Assembly (NCBI RefSeq): GCF_024628865.1
Contig: NZ_CP102384.1
Location: forward strand, 4,289,001-4,353,000
DNA: 64,000 nucleotides
Origin: Sphingopyxis sp. DBS4
GTDB lineage: Bacteria > Pseudomonadota > Alphaproteobacteria > Sphingomonadales > Sphingomonadaceae
Direction: 5' to 3'
Both the position numbers and the translations under genes were made by a program. Positions 1-9,051 of the stretch are shown piece after piece (position 1 is the first letter of the stretch; each line of letters begins with the position of its first letter). The notes under the pieces were generated by a model. The model did no database searches and was not told the DNA's origin. It was given only the letters and a program-made list of their open reading frames with translations.

Positions 1-46
1 CAAAGGCCGCCGAACGGAAGAGATGGGATTTGCTTTGCATATCGCT

Positions 47-1483
47 TTACCGCAGCGCCCGGATCGCGCCGACCGCGCTGCCGAACGAGGTCTGGAAATC
101 GGTGGGTTTATAGAGGTTGGGGTCCTTGACCGACGTATAGGCGCGGTCGATGTCGGCCCGGATTCCGGCTGCGGCGCCGACCGTGACCCGGCCCGATGAG
201 ACCATCGCGTTGAGCAAGGTGTCGATCCCCATCACCGCCTGCTGCGATCCCGTATAGTCGGTGAAGCGGTCGGCGGACGCCTTTGCCGCGATCGCATCGA
301 CCAGCGTGAAGGCGTCGGCGCCCGAGAAACCGCGCGATGCGAAGGCGCTCTTGAGCGCCGACACGGTCTGGCCGAGTTCGGCCGCGGCGGCGACCGCACT
401 CGCGCGGTCGATGGTCATCGCCTTGTGGAACGCCGCGGTGCGCGCCGCAAGCTGCTCGGCAAGCGCGGGCGCGGCGACGCGCGCGGCGGCCGCCAGCATG
501 ATCAGATTCTCGTCATTATAGGGCGGCATGCCTTCGGGAAGCGCGGCACGGCCGGGATTGTCGACGCTGGTCTTCACCGGCTTCGCCTGGTCGTAGATGC
601 GACGGTGGCAGCTATGGCAGTCGAGGAAATAGAATTCGGGGAACATCCCCTCGGTCCCGCGCCGCGACTGGAAGAGCGACAGGCTGCGTTCGAGCGCGGT
701 CGCCTGTCCCACCGCCCACATCTGGACATGGTCGGTGCGCGCATTGGCGGCGCCGAACTTGCGCCAGCCATAATCACTGTCTTCGTGATGATGCGCCTGG
801 AGCGAAGAAAAGAGATCGAGCTCGAACGAGATGCGCGGATGGCCCGCCGCCATGATGCGGTGGGTGACGAACTGCCCCTCGCCCGCCGCGCCGAAGTGGC
901 AATCGACGCAGACGCCCGCGCGCACCACCGGATCCTCGAGCTTGCGAAGCCCCGCGCGCAGGTTGGCGAGATGCTTTTCGCGCATTTCGCGGTCGGGGTC
1001 GGCGGTGGCGGCGATCCCGGCATAATGGCTGGCGATCCAGCCGCCCGCCGGGCCGTGGCACGATTCGCAGCCGACGCCGTCCTCGGCCGGCACCGCGCGC
1101 GCCGTCCCCGCGGTGCTGTGGCAGCCGAGGCACATCGGCGCCCTTGCCGGATCGCCGATGCCGAGATTGCGCGCGATGAACTGGCTGCGGCTGCCCTGCA
1201 GCACCGCCCAGGCACGGCTATGCGCGCCGCCGGGAGTTGAGGGCTCCTGCCATTTCATCAACTCGTCCTGGCGGACGACAGTGCCGTCGCCTTCCATCCG
1301 GCCGTGGCAGGTCGATCCGGCGCAGGAGGCCACCCCGACATAGCGCGCGCCGCCCTCGCCTTGCGAACGCGCAGGCGGGGCGGAGACGAGCGCCGCGACG
1401 ATCAACGCGAGCAAAAGAAGCGCGAGCGCACCCATGGCCGCCCATGGTCGCTCGCCGCGCCTCGCTATCGCGTCGGTCGTCAT
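47..1483 (-). CDS. Membrane-anchored multihaem c-type cytochrome (five haem motifs)
   Basis: Probable electron-transfer protein facing the periplasm. Residues 16-35 form a hydrophobic signal or anchor segment following a basic N-terminus. Five c-type haem attachment motifs are visible: an unusual CX4CH (CAGSTCH, residues 54-60) and four CXXCH (CLGCH 118-122, CESCH 139-143, CVDCH 192-196, CHSCH 289-293). Many further histidines between residues 208 and 252 could be distal ligands. Residues after about 300 lack haem motifs and look helical. The layout resembles cytochrome c554/c3-type multihaem families, but the redox partner and substrate cannot be read. The start has a purine-rich stretch (AAGGGGA) about 10 nt upstream. 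It is followed on the same strand by no obvious oxidase or reductase. A CcmI-like TPR gene at 3058 may relate to haem attachment. Confidence 0.8.
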   Translation of the reverse strand: MTTDAIARRGERPWAAMGALALLLLALIVAALVSAPPARSQGEGGARYVGVASCAGSTCHGRMEGDGTVVRQDELMKWQEPSTPGGAHSRAWAVLQGSRSQFIARNLGIGDPARAPMCLGCHSTAGTARAVPAEDGVGCESCHGPAGGWIASHYAGIAATADPDREMREKHLANLRAGLRKLEDPVVRAGVCVDCHFGAAGEGQFVTHRIMAAGHPRISFELDLFSSLQAHHHEDSDYGWRKFGAANARTDHVQMWAVGQATALERSLSLFQSRRGTEGMFPEFYFLDCHSCHRRIYDQAKPVKTSVDNPGRAALPEGMPPYNDENLIMLAAAARVAAPALAEQLAARTAAFHKAMTIDRASAVAAAAELGQTVSALKSAFASRGFSGADAFTLVDAIAAKASADRFTDYTGSQQAVMGIDTLLNAMVSSGRVTVGAAAGIRADIDRAYTSVKDPNLYKPTDFQTSFGSAVGAIRALR

Positions 1484-1531
1484 GCCCTGTGTCCCCTTTT
1501 CCCGCCTGACGCTTTTGCGCCTAGACTCTGA

Positions 1532-2887
1532 TCACACAACCCCGAAAGCGAGCATCGCGTCGGCAACCTTCTTGAAACCCGCGATATTCGCGCCCTTCAC
1601 ATAATCGATATAGCCGTCGCCGCGATCGCCATAGGTCAGACAGCTCTTGTGGATGCCGTCCATGATGTCCTTGAGCATCTGCTGCAGCTCGCCCTCGCTC
1701 CACGCGCGGCGGCCGCTGTTCTGGCTCATTTCGAGGCCCGACACCGCGACGCCGCCGGCATTGGCGGCCTTGCCCGGCGCAAACATGATCTTCGCGTCGC
1801 GGAAGTGATGCGCGCCTTCGAGGTTGGTCGGCATGTTGGCGCCCTCGCTGACCGCGATGCAGCCGTTGGCGACGAGCGTCTTGGCATCCGCGCCGAGCAG
1901 CTCGTTCTGCGTCGCGCACGGCAGCGCGACGTCGCACGGGACGCCCCACGGCGTCTTGCCGGCGGTGAAGCTCGCGCTCTTGAACTCGGCGCAATAATCC
2001 TCGATCCGGCCGCGGCGGTGCGTCTTGTGCGCCTTCACCCAGTCGATCTTGTCCTGGGTGATGCCGTCGGGATCGTGGATGAAGCCCCCCGAATCGGACA
2101 GGGTGAGCACCTTGCCGCCCAATTGGACGATCTTTTCGGCGGCGTGGGTCGCGACATTGCCCGAGCCCGAGATGACCGCGCTCTTGCCGACGAGATCCTG
2201 CCCCTTGGCGGCGAGCATGTTGGCGAGGAAATAGACCGCGCCATAGCCCGTCGCCTCGGTGCGGATCAGCGAGCCGCCCCATTCGAGGCCCTTGCCGGTC
2301 AGCACCCCGGTGAATTCGTTGGTGATGCGCTTGTACTGACCGAACATATAGCCGATCTCGCGCCCGCCGACGCCGATGTCGCCCGCGGGAACGTCGATGT
2401 CGGCGCCGATGTGGCGATAAAGCTCGGTCATGAAACTCTGGCAGAAGCGCATGATCTCGCGCACGCTCTTGCCCTTGGGGTTGAAGTTCGACCCGCCCTT
2501 GCCGCCGCCCATCGGCAGGCCGGTGAGCGCATTCTTGAACGTCTGTTCGAACGCCAGGAATTTGAGGACGCTTTCGGTCACCGACGGGTGAAAGCGGATG
2601 CCGCCCTTATAGGGGCCGATGGCATTGTTGTTCTGGACGCGCCAGCCGCGCTGGACGCGGATATTGCCGTTATCATCCTCCCAACAGACGCGGAAGGAGA
2701 CGACCCGGTCGGGTTCGGCGATGCGCCGCAATATCTGCTGCGCGTGATATTCTTCCTTGTCGGCGATGAAATCGAAAATGTCCTCGGACACTTCCTGAAC
2801 CGCCTGAACGAACTCGGGTTGCCCCGGGTTGCGCCGCTTCACGCCTTCCATGAACGTCGAAAAGTCGACATGATCCGAAACTGCCAT
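1532..2887 (-). CDS. gdhA: NADP-specific glutamate dehydrogenase
   Basis: Interconverts 2-oxoglutarate plus ammonium and L-glutamate in the cytoplasm. At 451 residues it has the length of the hexameric NADP-type enzymes. The glutamate-binding and catalytic segment LPMGGGKGGSNF lies near residue 125, and the nucleotide-binding fold carries GSGNVA near residue 240. The C-terminal half (SEGANMPTN, APGKAANAGGVAVSG) is typical of the family. The start is supported by a strong GGGAGGGG ribosome-binding sequence just upstream. It is transcribed away from the TPR gene at 3058, so the 170-bp gap holds divergent promoters. The cofactor assignment rests on overall family resemblance. Confidence 0.95.
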   Translation of the reverse strand: MAVSDHVDFSTFMEGVKRRNPGQPEFVQAVQEVSEDIFDFIADKEEYHAQQILRRIAEPDRVVSFRVCWEDDNGNIRVQRGWRVQNNNAIGPYKGGIRFHPSVTESVLKFLAFEQTFKNALTGLPMGGGKGGSNFNPKGKSVREIMRFCQSFMTELYRHIGADIDVPAGDIGVGGREIGYMFGQYKRITNEFTGVLTGKGLEWGGSLIRTEATGYGAVYFLANMLAAKGQDLVGKSAVISGSGNVATHAAEKIVQLGGKVLTLSDSGGFIHDPDGITQDKIDWVKAHKTHRRGRIEDYCAEFKSASFTAGKTPWGVPCDVALPCATQNELLGADAKTLVANGCIAVSEGANMPTNLEGAHHFRDAKIMFAPGKAANAGGVAVSGLEMSQNSGRRAWSEGELQQMLKDIMDGIHKSCLTYGDRGDGYIDYVKGANIAGFKKVADAMLAFGVV

Positions 2888-3057
2888 GCACCCCTCCCCC
2901 TATTGCCTGGGAAAATCGGCGCGACCCCACTGACGATTTTATCGTTGACCGACCTCGCGGGTGAAAGGCTACACCATCGCGAAGCAAAGGCAAGACGCGA
3001 GCGCAGGGCGGCGATGTTTTTCGGCGCGCCGCCGGGTGGGCAAGGACGGGGACAAAG

Positions 3058-3996
3058 ATGAACGAGAGCAAGAAGATGGCGGGAGGGCTCGGCGGGGTCA
3101 ATCGGGCGATATTGATCGCCGCCTTCCTGTTGCTGGCGGGGGCGGTAGGCTATGCAATCTGGCGCGATTCCGCCGCTTCCACGCCGCCGGCGCCGGTCGG
3201 CGCCACCGCATCCCCCGACGACCAGCTCGCCGCGCTCGAAGCGCGCACGACGCGCGAACCGAACAGCGCCGCGGCGTGGACGGCGCTCGGCGCGGCCCGG
3301 TTCGACATGAGTGATTATCCCGGCGCTGCCGCCGCTTACGAGAAGGCGACGGCGCTTTCGCCCGAGTCGGCGGGACTGTGGTCGGCGCTCGGCGAAGCGC
3401 GCGTGATGGCAAGCGCGCGCGATCCGATGCCCGCAGCGGCGCTCGAAGCCTTCGACAAGGCGATCGCGCTCGATGCGAAGGATCCGCGTGCGCGCTATTT
3501 CCTCGCGGTCAAGAAGGACATCGGCGGCGACCACAAGGGCGCGATCGAGGACTGGTTCGCGTTGCTCGCCGACACGCCGCAGGGCGCGCCGTGGGAAGCG
3601 GATCTCCGCCGCACGATCGAACAGGTCGCGGCGATCCACAAGATCGACGTCGGCGCGCGGCTGATGAACACGCAGGCGCGGCCGCTGAAGCCCGAGGAGA
3701 TGCCGGTCGCGGCACGCGCCATCCCCGGCCCGAGCCGCGCCGACATGGAAGCCGCCTCGCAGCTTCCCAAGGGCCAGCAGGACGCGATGATCGAAGGCAT
3801 GGTGAGCGGATTGGAAGCCAAGCTGAAGGCCGATCCGGCGAATGTCGACCGCTGGATCATGCTGATGCGCAGCCGCATGACGCTGGGCGAAACCGCGAAG
3901 GCCGCGCAGGCGCTGAAGGACGGCATCGCTGCCAATCCGGACGCCGCCACGCGGCTGAAGGCGCAGGCGCAGATGCTGGGAGTCCCGGGGGCATGA
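3058..3996 (+). CDS. TPR protein, CcmI/CycH-like
   Basis: Membrane-anchored tetratricopeptide protein of 312 residues. A single membrane segment (about residues 17-35) is followed by a proline/alanine linker and TPR units: EPNSAAAWTALGAARFDMSD and the next copy near residues 80-150, and another at ADPANVDRWIMLMRSRM (about 255-275). The arrangement matches the C-terminal TPR domain of cytochrome c maturation factor CcmI (CycH/NrfG), which presents apocytochrome to the haem ligation complex. The rest of a ccm operon is not in the window, so the cytochrome role is an inference, weakly helped by the multihaem cytochrome upstream. It may instead be a generic TPR protein. The ATG at 3058 precedes the membrane segment directly. 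Confidence 0.75.
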   Translation: MNESKKMAGGLGGVNRAILIAAFLLLAGAVGYAIWRDSAASTPPAPVGATASPDDQLAALEARTTREPNSAAAWTALGAARFDMSDYPGAAAAYEKATALSPESAGLWSALGEARVMASARDPMPAAALEAFDKAIALDAKDPRARYFLAVKKDIGGDHKGAIEDWFALLADTPQGAPWEADLRRTIEQVAAIHKIDVGARLMNTQARPLKPEEMPVAARAIPGPSRADMEAASQLPKGQQDAMIEGMVSGLEAKLKADPANVDRWIMLMRSRMTLGETAKAAQALKDGIAANPDAATRLKAQAQMLGVPGA

Positions 3997-4212
3997 TTGC
4001 CGTTGGCGAATAACTCCAAAACGGTTATAACCACCGCGCTGCTGGGGGAACCATATAAGAGGTCGCCGTGGCACACGCCGCGAGACGCTTCGGGCGTATC
4101 GCCTGGGACAGCCGTCCACTCTGTATCGGGCCTCGCGGTCTTTGGAAAATCCTACCGCTCCATCGGCGGATTTTCGACCGGCGCGTGATTGAACCTTGAG
4201 CCAAACACAAAT

Positions 4213-4296
4213 GTGTCCCCGCGAAGGCGGGGATCCATCTCCGACCGGTTCAAACTGGCACCGAACGGAGATGGGCTCCCGCCTTCGCGGGCGCAC
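4213..4296. repeat. Intergenic palindromic repeat (CCCCGC-arm type)
   Basis: Two arms of about 30 nt (4213-4243 and 4266-4296) are imperfect reverse complements built around GTGTCCCCGCGAAGGCGGGG. Related copies occur at 19486-19579, 37447-37552 and, as a single hairpin, 61065-61084. It lies between convergent genes (the TPR gene and putA) and is followed on the plus side by CTTTTT at 4300-4305, so it could act as a terminator. The rest of 3997-4326 shows no convincing gene. Confidence 0.8.
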
Positions 4297-4326
4297 GGGG
4301 CTTTTTCAATTGAAGTCGATCACACC

Positions 4327-7300
4327 CTAACCCGCCATCAGCGCCGCATTGCCGCCCGCGGCGGTGATGTCGGTCGAGATCGACTTTTCCTCGGCGAAGC
4401 GGTGGAGGTAATGCGGGCCGCCCGCCTTCGGCCCCGTTCCCGACAGGCCGCGACCGCCGAACGGCTGCGAGCCGACGATCGCGCCGATCTGGTTGCGGTT
4501 GACATAGACGTTGCCGACCTCAGCCCGCGCCGCGATATGCGCTGCAACCCCGTCGATGCGCGTATGAACGCCGAGCGTCAGGCCATAGCCCGAGGCGTTG
4601 ATCGCATCGATCAGCGCGTCGAGTTCGCCGCCCTTCCACGTCGCGACATGCAGCACCGGGCCGAAGATTTCGCGCTTCAGATCGGTGACATGGTCGAGGC
4701 GGATCATCACCGGCGGCACGAAATGACCGTCCGCTGGGAGGTTCGTTCGTCCCGCCTCGGCGATCACCCGGCCCGCCGCGCGCGCCTCGGCGACATAGGC
4801 GGCGATATTGGCGCGTGCTTCCGCGTCGATGATCGGGCCGACATCGGTCGCGAGGAGCGCGGGATCGCCCACGTTCAGCTCGGCCATCGCGCCCGCGACC
4901 ATCGCGATCATCGTGTCGGCGACATCTTCCTGCACGCAGAGGAGACGGAGCGCCGAACAGCGCTGGCCCGCCGACTGGAAGGCCGAGGCGACCGCGTCGC
5001 GCGCGACCTGTTCGGGGAGTGCGGTCGAATCGACGATCATCGCGTTGGCACCGCCGGTCTCGGCGATCAGCGTCGCGATCGGGCCGTCGCGCCCGGCGAG
5101 GCTGCGGTTGATCGCGCGCGCGACTTCGGTCGAGCCGGTGAAGGCGACGCCGATGATGGCGTCATGGCTCGTCAGCGCCGCGCCCACGGTCTCGCCGCGA
5201 CCTGGCAGATAGTGGAGCACGTCGCCAGGAACGCCTGCTTCGAGCAGCAGCTCGATCGCGGCGTGCGCGATGAGCGGGGTCTGCTCGGCGGGCTTGGCGA
5301 GCACCGCGTTGCCCGCCGCAAGCGCCGCCGACACCTGGCCGAGGAAGATGGCGAGCGGGAAGTTCCACGGGCTGATGGCGACGAAGACGCCCTTGCCTTC
5401 GAGGATCAGTTCGTTGCGTTCGCCCGTTGGGCCGGGAAGCGCGATGGGGTAAGTGAAGTCGGCGCGCGCCTGCGCGGCGTAATAGCGCAGGAAGTCGGCC
5501 GCCTCGCGCACCTCGGCGATGGCGTCGACGAGCGTCTTGCCGGCTTCGTCGATCGCGAGCCCGAGGAAGAAGGCGTCGCACTCTTCAAGCAGGTCGGCGG
5601 CGCGTTCGAGCCGTTCGGCGCGGAAGGCGCCCCCGGCGAGGCTCCAGTCGCTCTGCGCCTTGCGCGCCGCTGCAACGGCGGCATCGACCGCCTTCGCATC
5701 GGCCTCGATCACCTGCCCGACGATGGCGCCGGTCGCGGGATTGCGGACCGGCTCGTGCTGGCCGCCCAGTACCGCGCCGCCGACGATCGGCGCCGCGACC
5801 AGATCGCCGCGTCGCGCCTTGGCGATGGCGGCAACCAGACCCTCGGGCACACCAGGATCGCCTAGGTCATAGCCGCGCGAGTTGCGCCGAGCGGGATCGA
5901 AAAGCTGAAGGCCGGTGGGAATTTTCGACGATGAGCTCGCGATGCTGCGCGGATCGACCGCCAGTTCCTCGGCAGTCACGTCGGGGTCGGAGAATTGATG
6001 GACGAAGCTGCTGTTCGCGCCGTTTTCGAGCAGGCGGCGAACGAGATAGGCGAGCAGGTCGCGGTGCGTGCCGACCGGGGCATAGACGCGCACCGGGCGC
6101 GGCGGCGGCGACAGCAGGGTGATCGCGTCATGCGCGCCTTCGCCCATGCCGTGGAGCCGCTGCAGCTCGTAATCGGCGCCCGCGAACAGTTCGGCGACGA
6201 AGGCGAGCGTCATCGCATTGTGGCTGGCGAAGGCGGGGAAGATGCAATCCTGCGCCTCGCGCAATATCTGCGCGCACTGCATGTAGTTGAGATCGGTATG
6301 GTTTTTCGCGGTGAACACCGGAAAATCGCCGAGGCCGAGCGTTTGCGCGCGCTTGATTTCGGTATCCCAATAGGCGCCCTTGACGAGCCGCATCGACAGC
6401 TTGACGCCGCGCTGGCGCGCGCGATCGGCGACCCAGCGGATCACCTCCGGCGCGCGCTTCTGATAGGCCTGGATGACGATGCCGAGCCCGGTCCAGCCGT
6501 CGGCGATCCCGGCGTCGATCAGCGCGCCATAGACGTCCATATGCGGTTCGAGCCGGTCGCTTTCCTCGGCATCGATCATCAGCGGGATGTTGACGTCACG
6601 CGCGGCGCGGGCGAGCTCGATCACGCGCGGGATCAGCTCCTCGCGGACGCGCTGCCCTTGCAGATACTCGTAGCGCGGGTGGAGCGCCGACAGCTTGATC
6701 GAGATGCCGTGGTTGGCGAAGGGGTCGCCCGCCTTTGCCTTGCGGCCGATGCGCGCGATCGCATTCGCATAGCTGTCGTAATAGCGCGCCGCGTCCTCAG
6801 CCGTGCGCGCCGCCTCGCCGAGCATGTCGAAGCTTGCCAGTTCCGATTTGTCCTTGTCGGCGCGCTTGACCGCGGCGTCGATGGTCTCGCCCATCACGAA
6901 CTGCTGGCCGAGCATCTTCATCGCCGCGAGCGCCGCCTGGCGGATCACCGGCTCGCCCGAGCGGCGGATCATCGCCTTGAGCAGGGTCAGCGGATTCGCC
7001 TTGCTGCCGAGCGCATCGAGCATCAGCGTCGCCGACCCCAGCGACAGTCCCCGCGCCGAGAGCGCGACGATCAGCGGGCTGTCCTCATCCTCGCCTTCTT
7101 TCCAGTGGCGCCCGGCGATCTTGTCGCGGATCAGCGCGTTGGCGGTCGCGCTGTCGGGGACGCGGAGCAGCGCCTCGGCGAGGCACATCAGCACGACGCC
7201 TTCCTCGGTCGACAGGCGGTAGCGGTTCATGAGCTGCGCGACGAGCGTCTCGCGGTCGCCCTCGGCCTTCGCCTTGCGGATCAGCGCGAGCCCGCGCGCG

Positions 7301-7419
7301 GTGGTCGCGGCGACTGTGGCAGGCGAACGCGCGAGATCGGCGCGCAGATCGGCGACGATGTCGGTTTCGGAGCGGCGGGCGAGGGCGCGGAGCGCGGCGC
7401 GGTCGGAGGGCTGGGTCAT
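4327..7419 (-). CDS. putA: Bifunctional proline dehydrogenase / L-glutamate gamma-semialdehyde dehydrogenase
   Basis: Oxidises proline to glutamate in two steps. From the ATG at 7419 the protein has 1030 residues. The FAD-dependent proline dehydrogenase barrel occupies about 125-440 (LSALHPRYEY, RLVKGAYWDTEIK, YAPVGTHRDLLAYLVRRLLENG). The aldehyde dehydrogenase domain covers about 520-1000, with ISPWNFPLAIF, GFTGSTEV-like AFTGSTEVAR, the catalytic glutamate in ETGGANAM and the catalytic cysteine in SAGQRCSALRLL. There is no N-terminal ribbon-helix-helix domain, so it cannot be a self-repressing PutA. Control presumably comes from the divergent Lrp-type gene at 7518. An upstream ATG at 7461 adds 14 residues but lacks a ribosome-binding site, so 7419 is preferred. 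Confidence 0.96.
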   Translation of the reverse strand: MTQPSDRAALRALARRSETDIVADLRADLARSPATVAATTARGLALIRKAKAEGDRETLVAQLMNRYRLSTEEGVVLMCLAEALLRVPDSATANALIRDKIAGRHWKEGEDEDSPLIVALSARGLSLGSATLMLDALGSKANPLTLLKAMIRRSGEPVIRQAALAAMKMLGQQFVMGETIDAAVKRADKDKSELASFDMLGEAARTAEDAARYYDSYANAIARIGRKAKAGDPFANHGISIKLSALHPRYEYLQGQRVREELIPRVIELARAARDVNIPLMIDAEESDRLEPHMDVYGALIDAGIADGWTGLGIVIQAYQKRAPEVIRWVADRARQRGVKLSMRLVKGAYWDTEIKRAQTLGLGDFPVFTAKNHTDLNYMQCAQILREAQDCIFPAFASHNAMTLAFVAELFAGADYELQRLHGMGEGAHDAITLLSPPPRPVRVYAPVGTHRDLLAYLVRRLLENGANSSFVHQFSDPDVTAEELAVDPRSIASSSSKIPTGLQLFDPARRNSRGYDLGDPGVPEGLVAAIAKARRGDLVAAPIVGGAVLGGQHEPVRNPATGAIVGQVIEADAKAVDAAVAAARKAQSDWSLAGGAFRAERLERAADLLEECDAFFLGLAIDEAGKTLVDAIAEVREAADFLRYYAAQARADFTYPIALPGPTGERNELILEGKGVFVAISPWNFPLAIFLGQVSAALAAGNAVLAKPAEQTPLIAHAAIELLLEAGVPGDVLHYLPGRGETVGAALTSHDAIIGVAFTGSTEVARAINRSLAGRDGPIATLIAETGGANAMIVDSTALPEQVARDAVASAFQSAGQRCSALRLLCVQEDVADTMIAMVAGAMAELNVGDPALLATDVGPIIDAEARANIAAYVAEARAAGRVIAEAGRTNLPADGHFVPPVMIRLDHVTDLKREIFGPVLHVATWKGGELDALIDAINASGYGLTLGVHTRIDGVAAHIAARAEVGNVYVNRNQIGAIVGSQPFGGRGLSGTGPKAGGPHYLHRFAEEKSISTDITAAGGNAALMAG

Positions 7420-7517
7420 GCCACTGCCATAGCATATCCGGTACAGTCGATCTGACTTCATATATGTTTTCAGATTTATATTTTGACCAAATTATTTATC
7501 TATCTTAGTCTGATTAT
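7420..7517. promoter_or_regulatory. putA / Lrp divergent control region
   Basis: This 98-bp gap separates two divergent genes and is strikingly AT-rich (7455-7517) against its GC-rich surroundings. Lrp/AsnC regulators bind AT-rich degenerate palindromes, so this is the likely site of proline-responsive control of both genes. The exact operator cannot be defined by eye. Confidence 0.6.
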
Positions 7518-7988
7518 ATGAAAATTGATCGATCCGTAGTCGAACTGGATGAGTTCGACCGCAAGATATTGAGCATATTGGGGCGCGACGGGCGGATCAC
7601 CTACACCGACCTCGCGCAGCGCGTCGGGCTATCGAAGACACCGTGCCAGCAGCGGGTCAAGCGGCTGGTCGCGAGCGGCCTGATCACCGGCTTTCGCGCG
7701 ATCGTCGATCCTGCAAAGGTCGGGCTCGACCATGTCGCCTTCGCCGAAGTGAAATTGTCCGATACCCGTGAGGAAGCGTTACGGCAGTTCAACGCGGCGG
7801 TGCGACAGATCGCCGAGGTCGAGGAATGCCATATGATCGCAAGCAGCTTCGACTATCTGCTCAAGGTCCGCACCCCCGACATCCGTCGCTATCGCATCGT
7901 GCTCGGCGAGAAGATTTCGAGCCTGCCGCATGTCGCGAGCACCTCGACCTTCGTCGCGATGGAGACGATCCTGGAGTCGGCGCGCTGA
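7518..7988 (+). CDS. Lrp/AsnC family transcriptional regulator, probable proline-responsive activator of putA
   Basis: A 156-residue regulator with the standard Lrp architecture: an N-terminal winged helix-turn-helix (residues 10-60, LDEFDRKILSILGRDGRIT followed by RVGLSKTPCQQRVKRL) and a C-terminal RAM ligand-binding domain (about 75-150). Divergent adjacency to putA with a shared AT-rich gap matches the PutR arrangement known in alphaproteobacteria, where the regulator activates putA in response to proline. The specific assignment is from context. The ATG at 7518 starts just before the HTH, as is usual. Confidence 0.9.
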   Translation: MKIDRSVVELDEFDRKILSILGRDGRITYTDLAQRVGLSKTPCQQRVKRLVASGLITGFRAIVDPAKVGLDHVAFAEVKLSDTREEALRQFNAAVRQIAEVEECHMIASSFDYLLKVRTPDIRRYRIVLGEKISSLPHVASTSTFVAMETILESAR

Positions 7989-8012
7989 ACCGCGGTAAGA
8001 AGGCTCTTACCT

Positions 8013-8090
8013 CGTCATCCCGGCGAAGGCCGGGATCTCGCCGGTACGTCATGGCGATAGGGGGAGATCCCGGCCTTCGCCGGGATGACG
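8013..8090. repeat. Intergenic palindromic repeat (GTCATCCCGG-arm type)
   Basis: Left arm 8013-8042 and right arm 8063-8090 are near-perfect reverse complements (core CGTCATCCCGGCGAAGGCCG). It lies between the convergent Lrp and acyl-CoA dehydrogenase genes. Related copies are at 25716-25792, 25828-25906 and 35843-35925, with a half copy at 33094-33109. Confidence 0.85.
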
Positions 8091-8100
8091 GAAACGGGGG

Positions 8101-9051
8101 TTAGAGGAGTTCCCGCACATAATCGACCGACCCGCGCGCGTCGCCGAGACGTGCGGCGCCGAGCAGGCGGTTCCAATAGCTTTCCGACCCGTCGGCCAAT
8201 CGTCCTTCGTGCAGGCGGCGAGTGTAGAGTTGGAGGTCATATTCCTCGCTGATCCCGATCGCGCCGTGGACCGCGTGCGCGGTCGCGGCGAGGCGGACGG
8301 CGGCGGCGCTCGTCACCGACTTGGCGGTCGCCGCGGCGGCGAGGCTTGGCGGCAGGCCGCCCGCGCAGCCGAGCGCGGCCGCGATGCGGCACGCGACCAT
8401 ATCCTCGGCCATCACCGCCATCTGCTGCTGGAGCGCCTGCTGCTTGCCGATCGGCTTGCCGAACTGGACGCGCTCGCCGGCATAGGCGGCGGTCATCGCC
8501 GTCAACCGGTCGGCGGCACCCGCGATCAGCGCGGCACGGAGAATCGCGGCGATCGCGCGAAGGCCGCCTGCGGGAGCGGTGCCGACGTTGGCCGAAGGAA
8601 CCGCATCCCAGCACATCCGCGCGGCGAGACTGCCCGGCACGCCGGTCGGCTCGCCCGCCGCATCGACCAGATAAAGCGTTCCGTCGATTTCGAGCAGGAC
8701 ATGGCGCGCGACGCGGCCGAAGGGCACGACGATCCCGACCCCCGGCTTCGCGGTCGCGAGCGCGATCGGGCCGTCGGGAGCGTCGGCGAGCAACGCGCGC
8801 GCGAGCATCGTCTCGCCGACCGGGAGCGGCACGGCGTGGCGGCCGAGTGCCTGCCACAGCGCGCCGACCTCGGCGAGCGGCAGGCCCGCGCCGCCGCGCT
8901 CCTCGGGAACCAGCGCATCGAGGAAACCCGATTCGGCGAGGCCGTCCCACAGCGCGTCGGCGCTGGCGCCCGCCTCGACCGCGCGGACCACTGCGGGCGG
9001 CGAGAGATTTTCCAGCATCCGTTCGAAGGGCAGGAGAAATTCGCTCATCAC
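8101..9051 (-). CDS. Acyl-CoA dehydrogenase family protein (short subunit)
   Basis: A 316-residue acyl-CoA dehydrogenase-like protein, shorter than the usual 380-400 residues. The N-terminal helical region (ALVPEERGGAGLPLAEVGAL, about 45-65) and the C-terminal helical domain (ERVQFGKPIGKQQALQQQMA near 200, HAVHGAIGISEEYDLQLYTRR near 265) are recognisable, while the middle beta domain is reduced. The start codon overlaps the stop of the full-length dehydrogenase at 9048 by four bases (ATGA), so the two are translationally coupled. Such paired, unequal dehydrogenases often form heterotetramers acting on sterol or other bulky acyl-CoAs; that is an inference here. The substrate is unknown. Confidence 0.85.
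   Translation of the reverse strand: MMSEFLLPFERMLENLSPPAVVRAVEAGASADALWDGLAESGFLDALVPEERGGAGLPLAEVGALWQALGRHAVPLPVGETMLARALLADAPDGPIALATAKPGVGIVVPFGRVARHVLLEIDGTLYLVDAAGEPTGVPGSLAARMCWDAVPSANVGTAPAGGLRAIAAILRAALIAGAADRLTAMTAAYAGERVQFGKPIGKQQALQQQMAVMAEDMVACRIAAALGCAGGLPPSLAAAATAKSVTSAAAVRLAATAHAVHGAIGISEEYDLQLYTRRLHEGRLADGSESYWNRLLGAARLGDARGSVDYVRELL

Noticed and set aside
4213-4296. Possible CRISPR array from repeated palindromes
   Set aside because: Copies are single, spread over tens of kilobases and without regular spacers or cas genes.
4327-7461. PutA start at 7461
   Set aside because: The extra 14 residues lack a ribosome-binding site; ATG 7419 begins at the conserved N-terminus.
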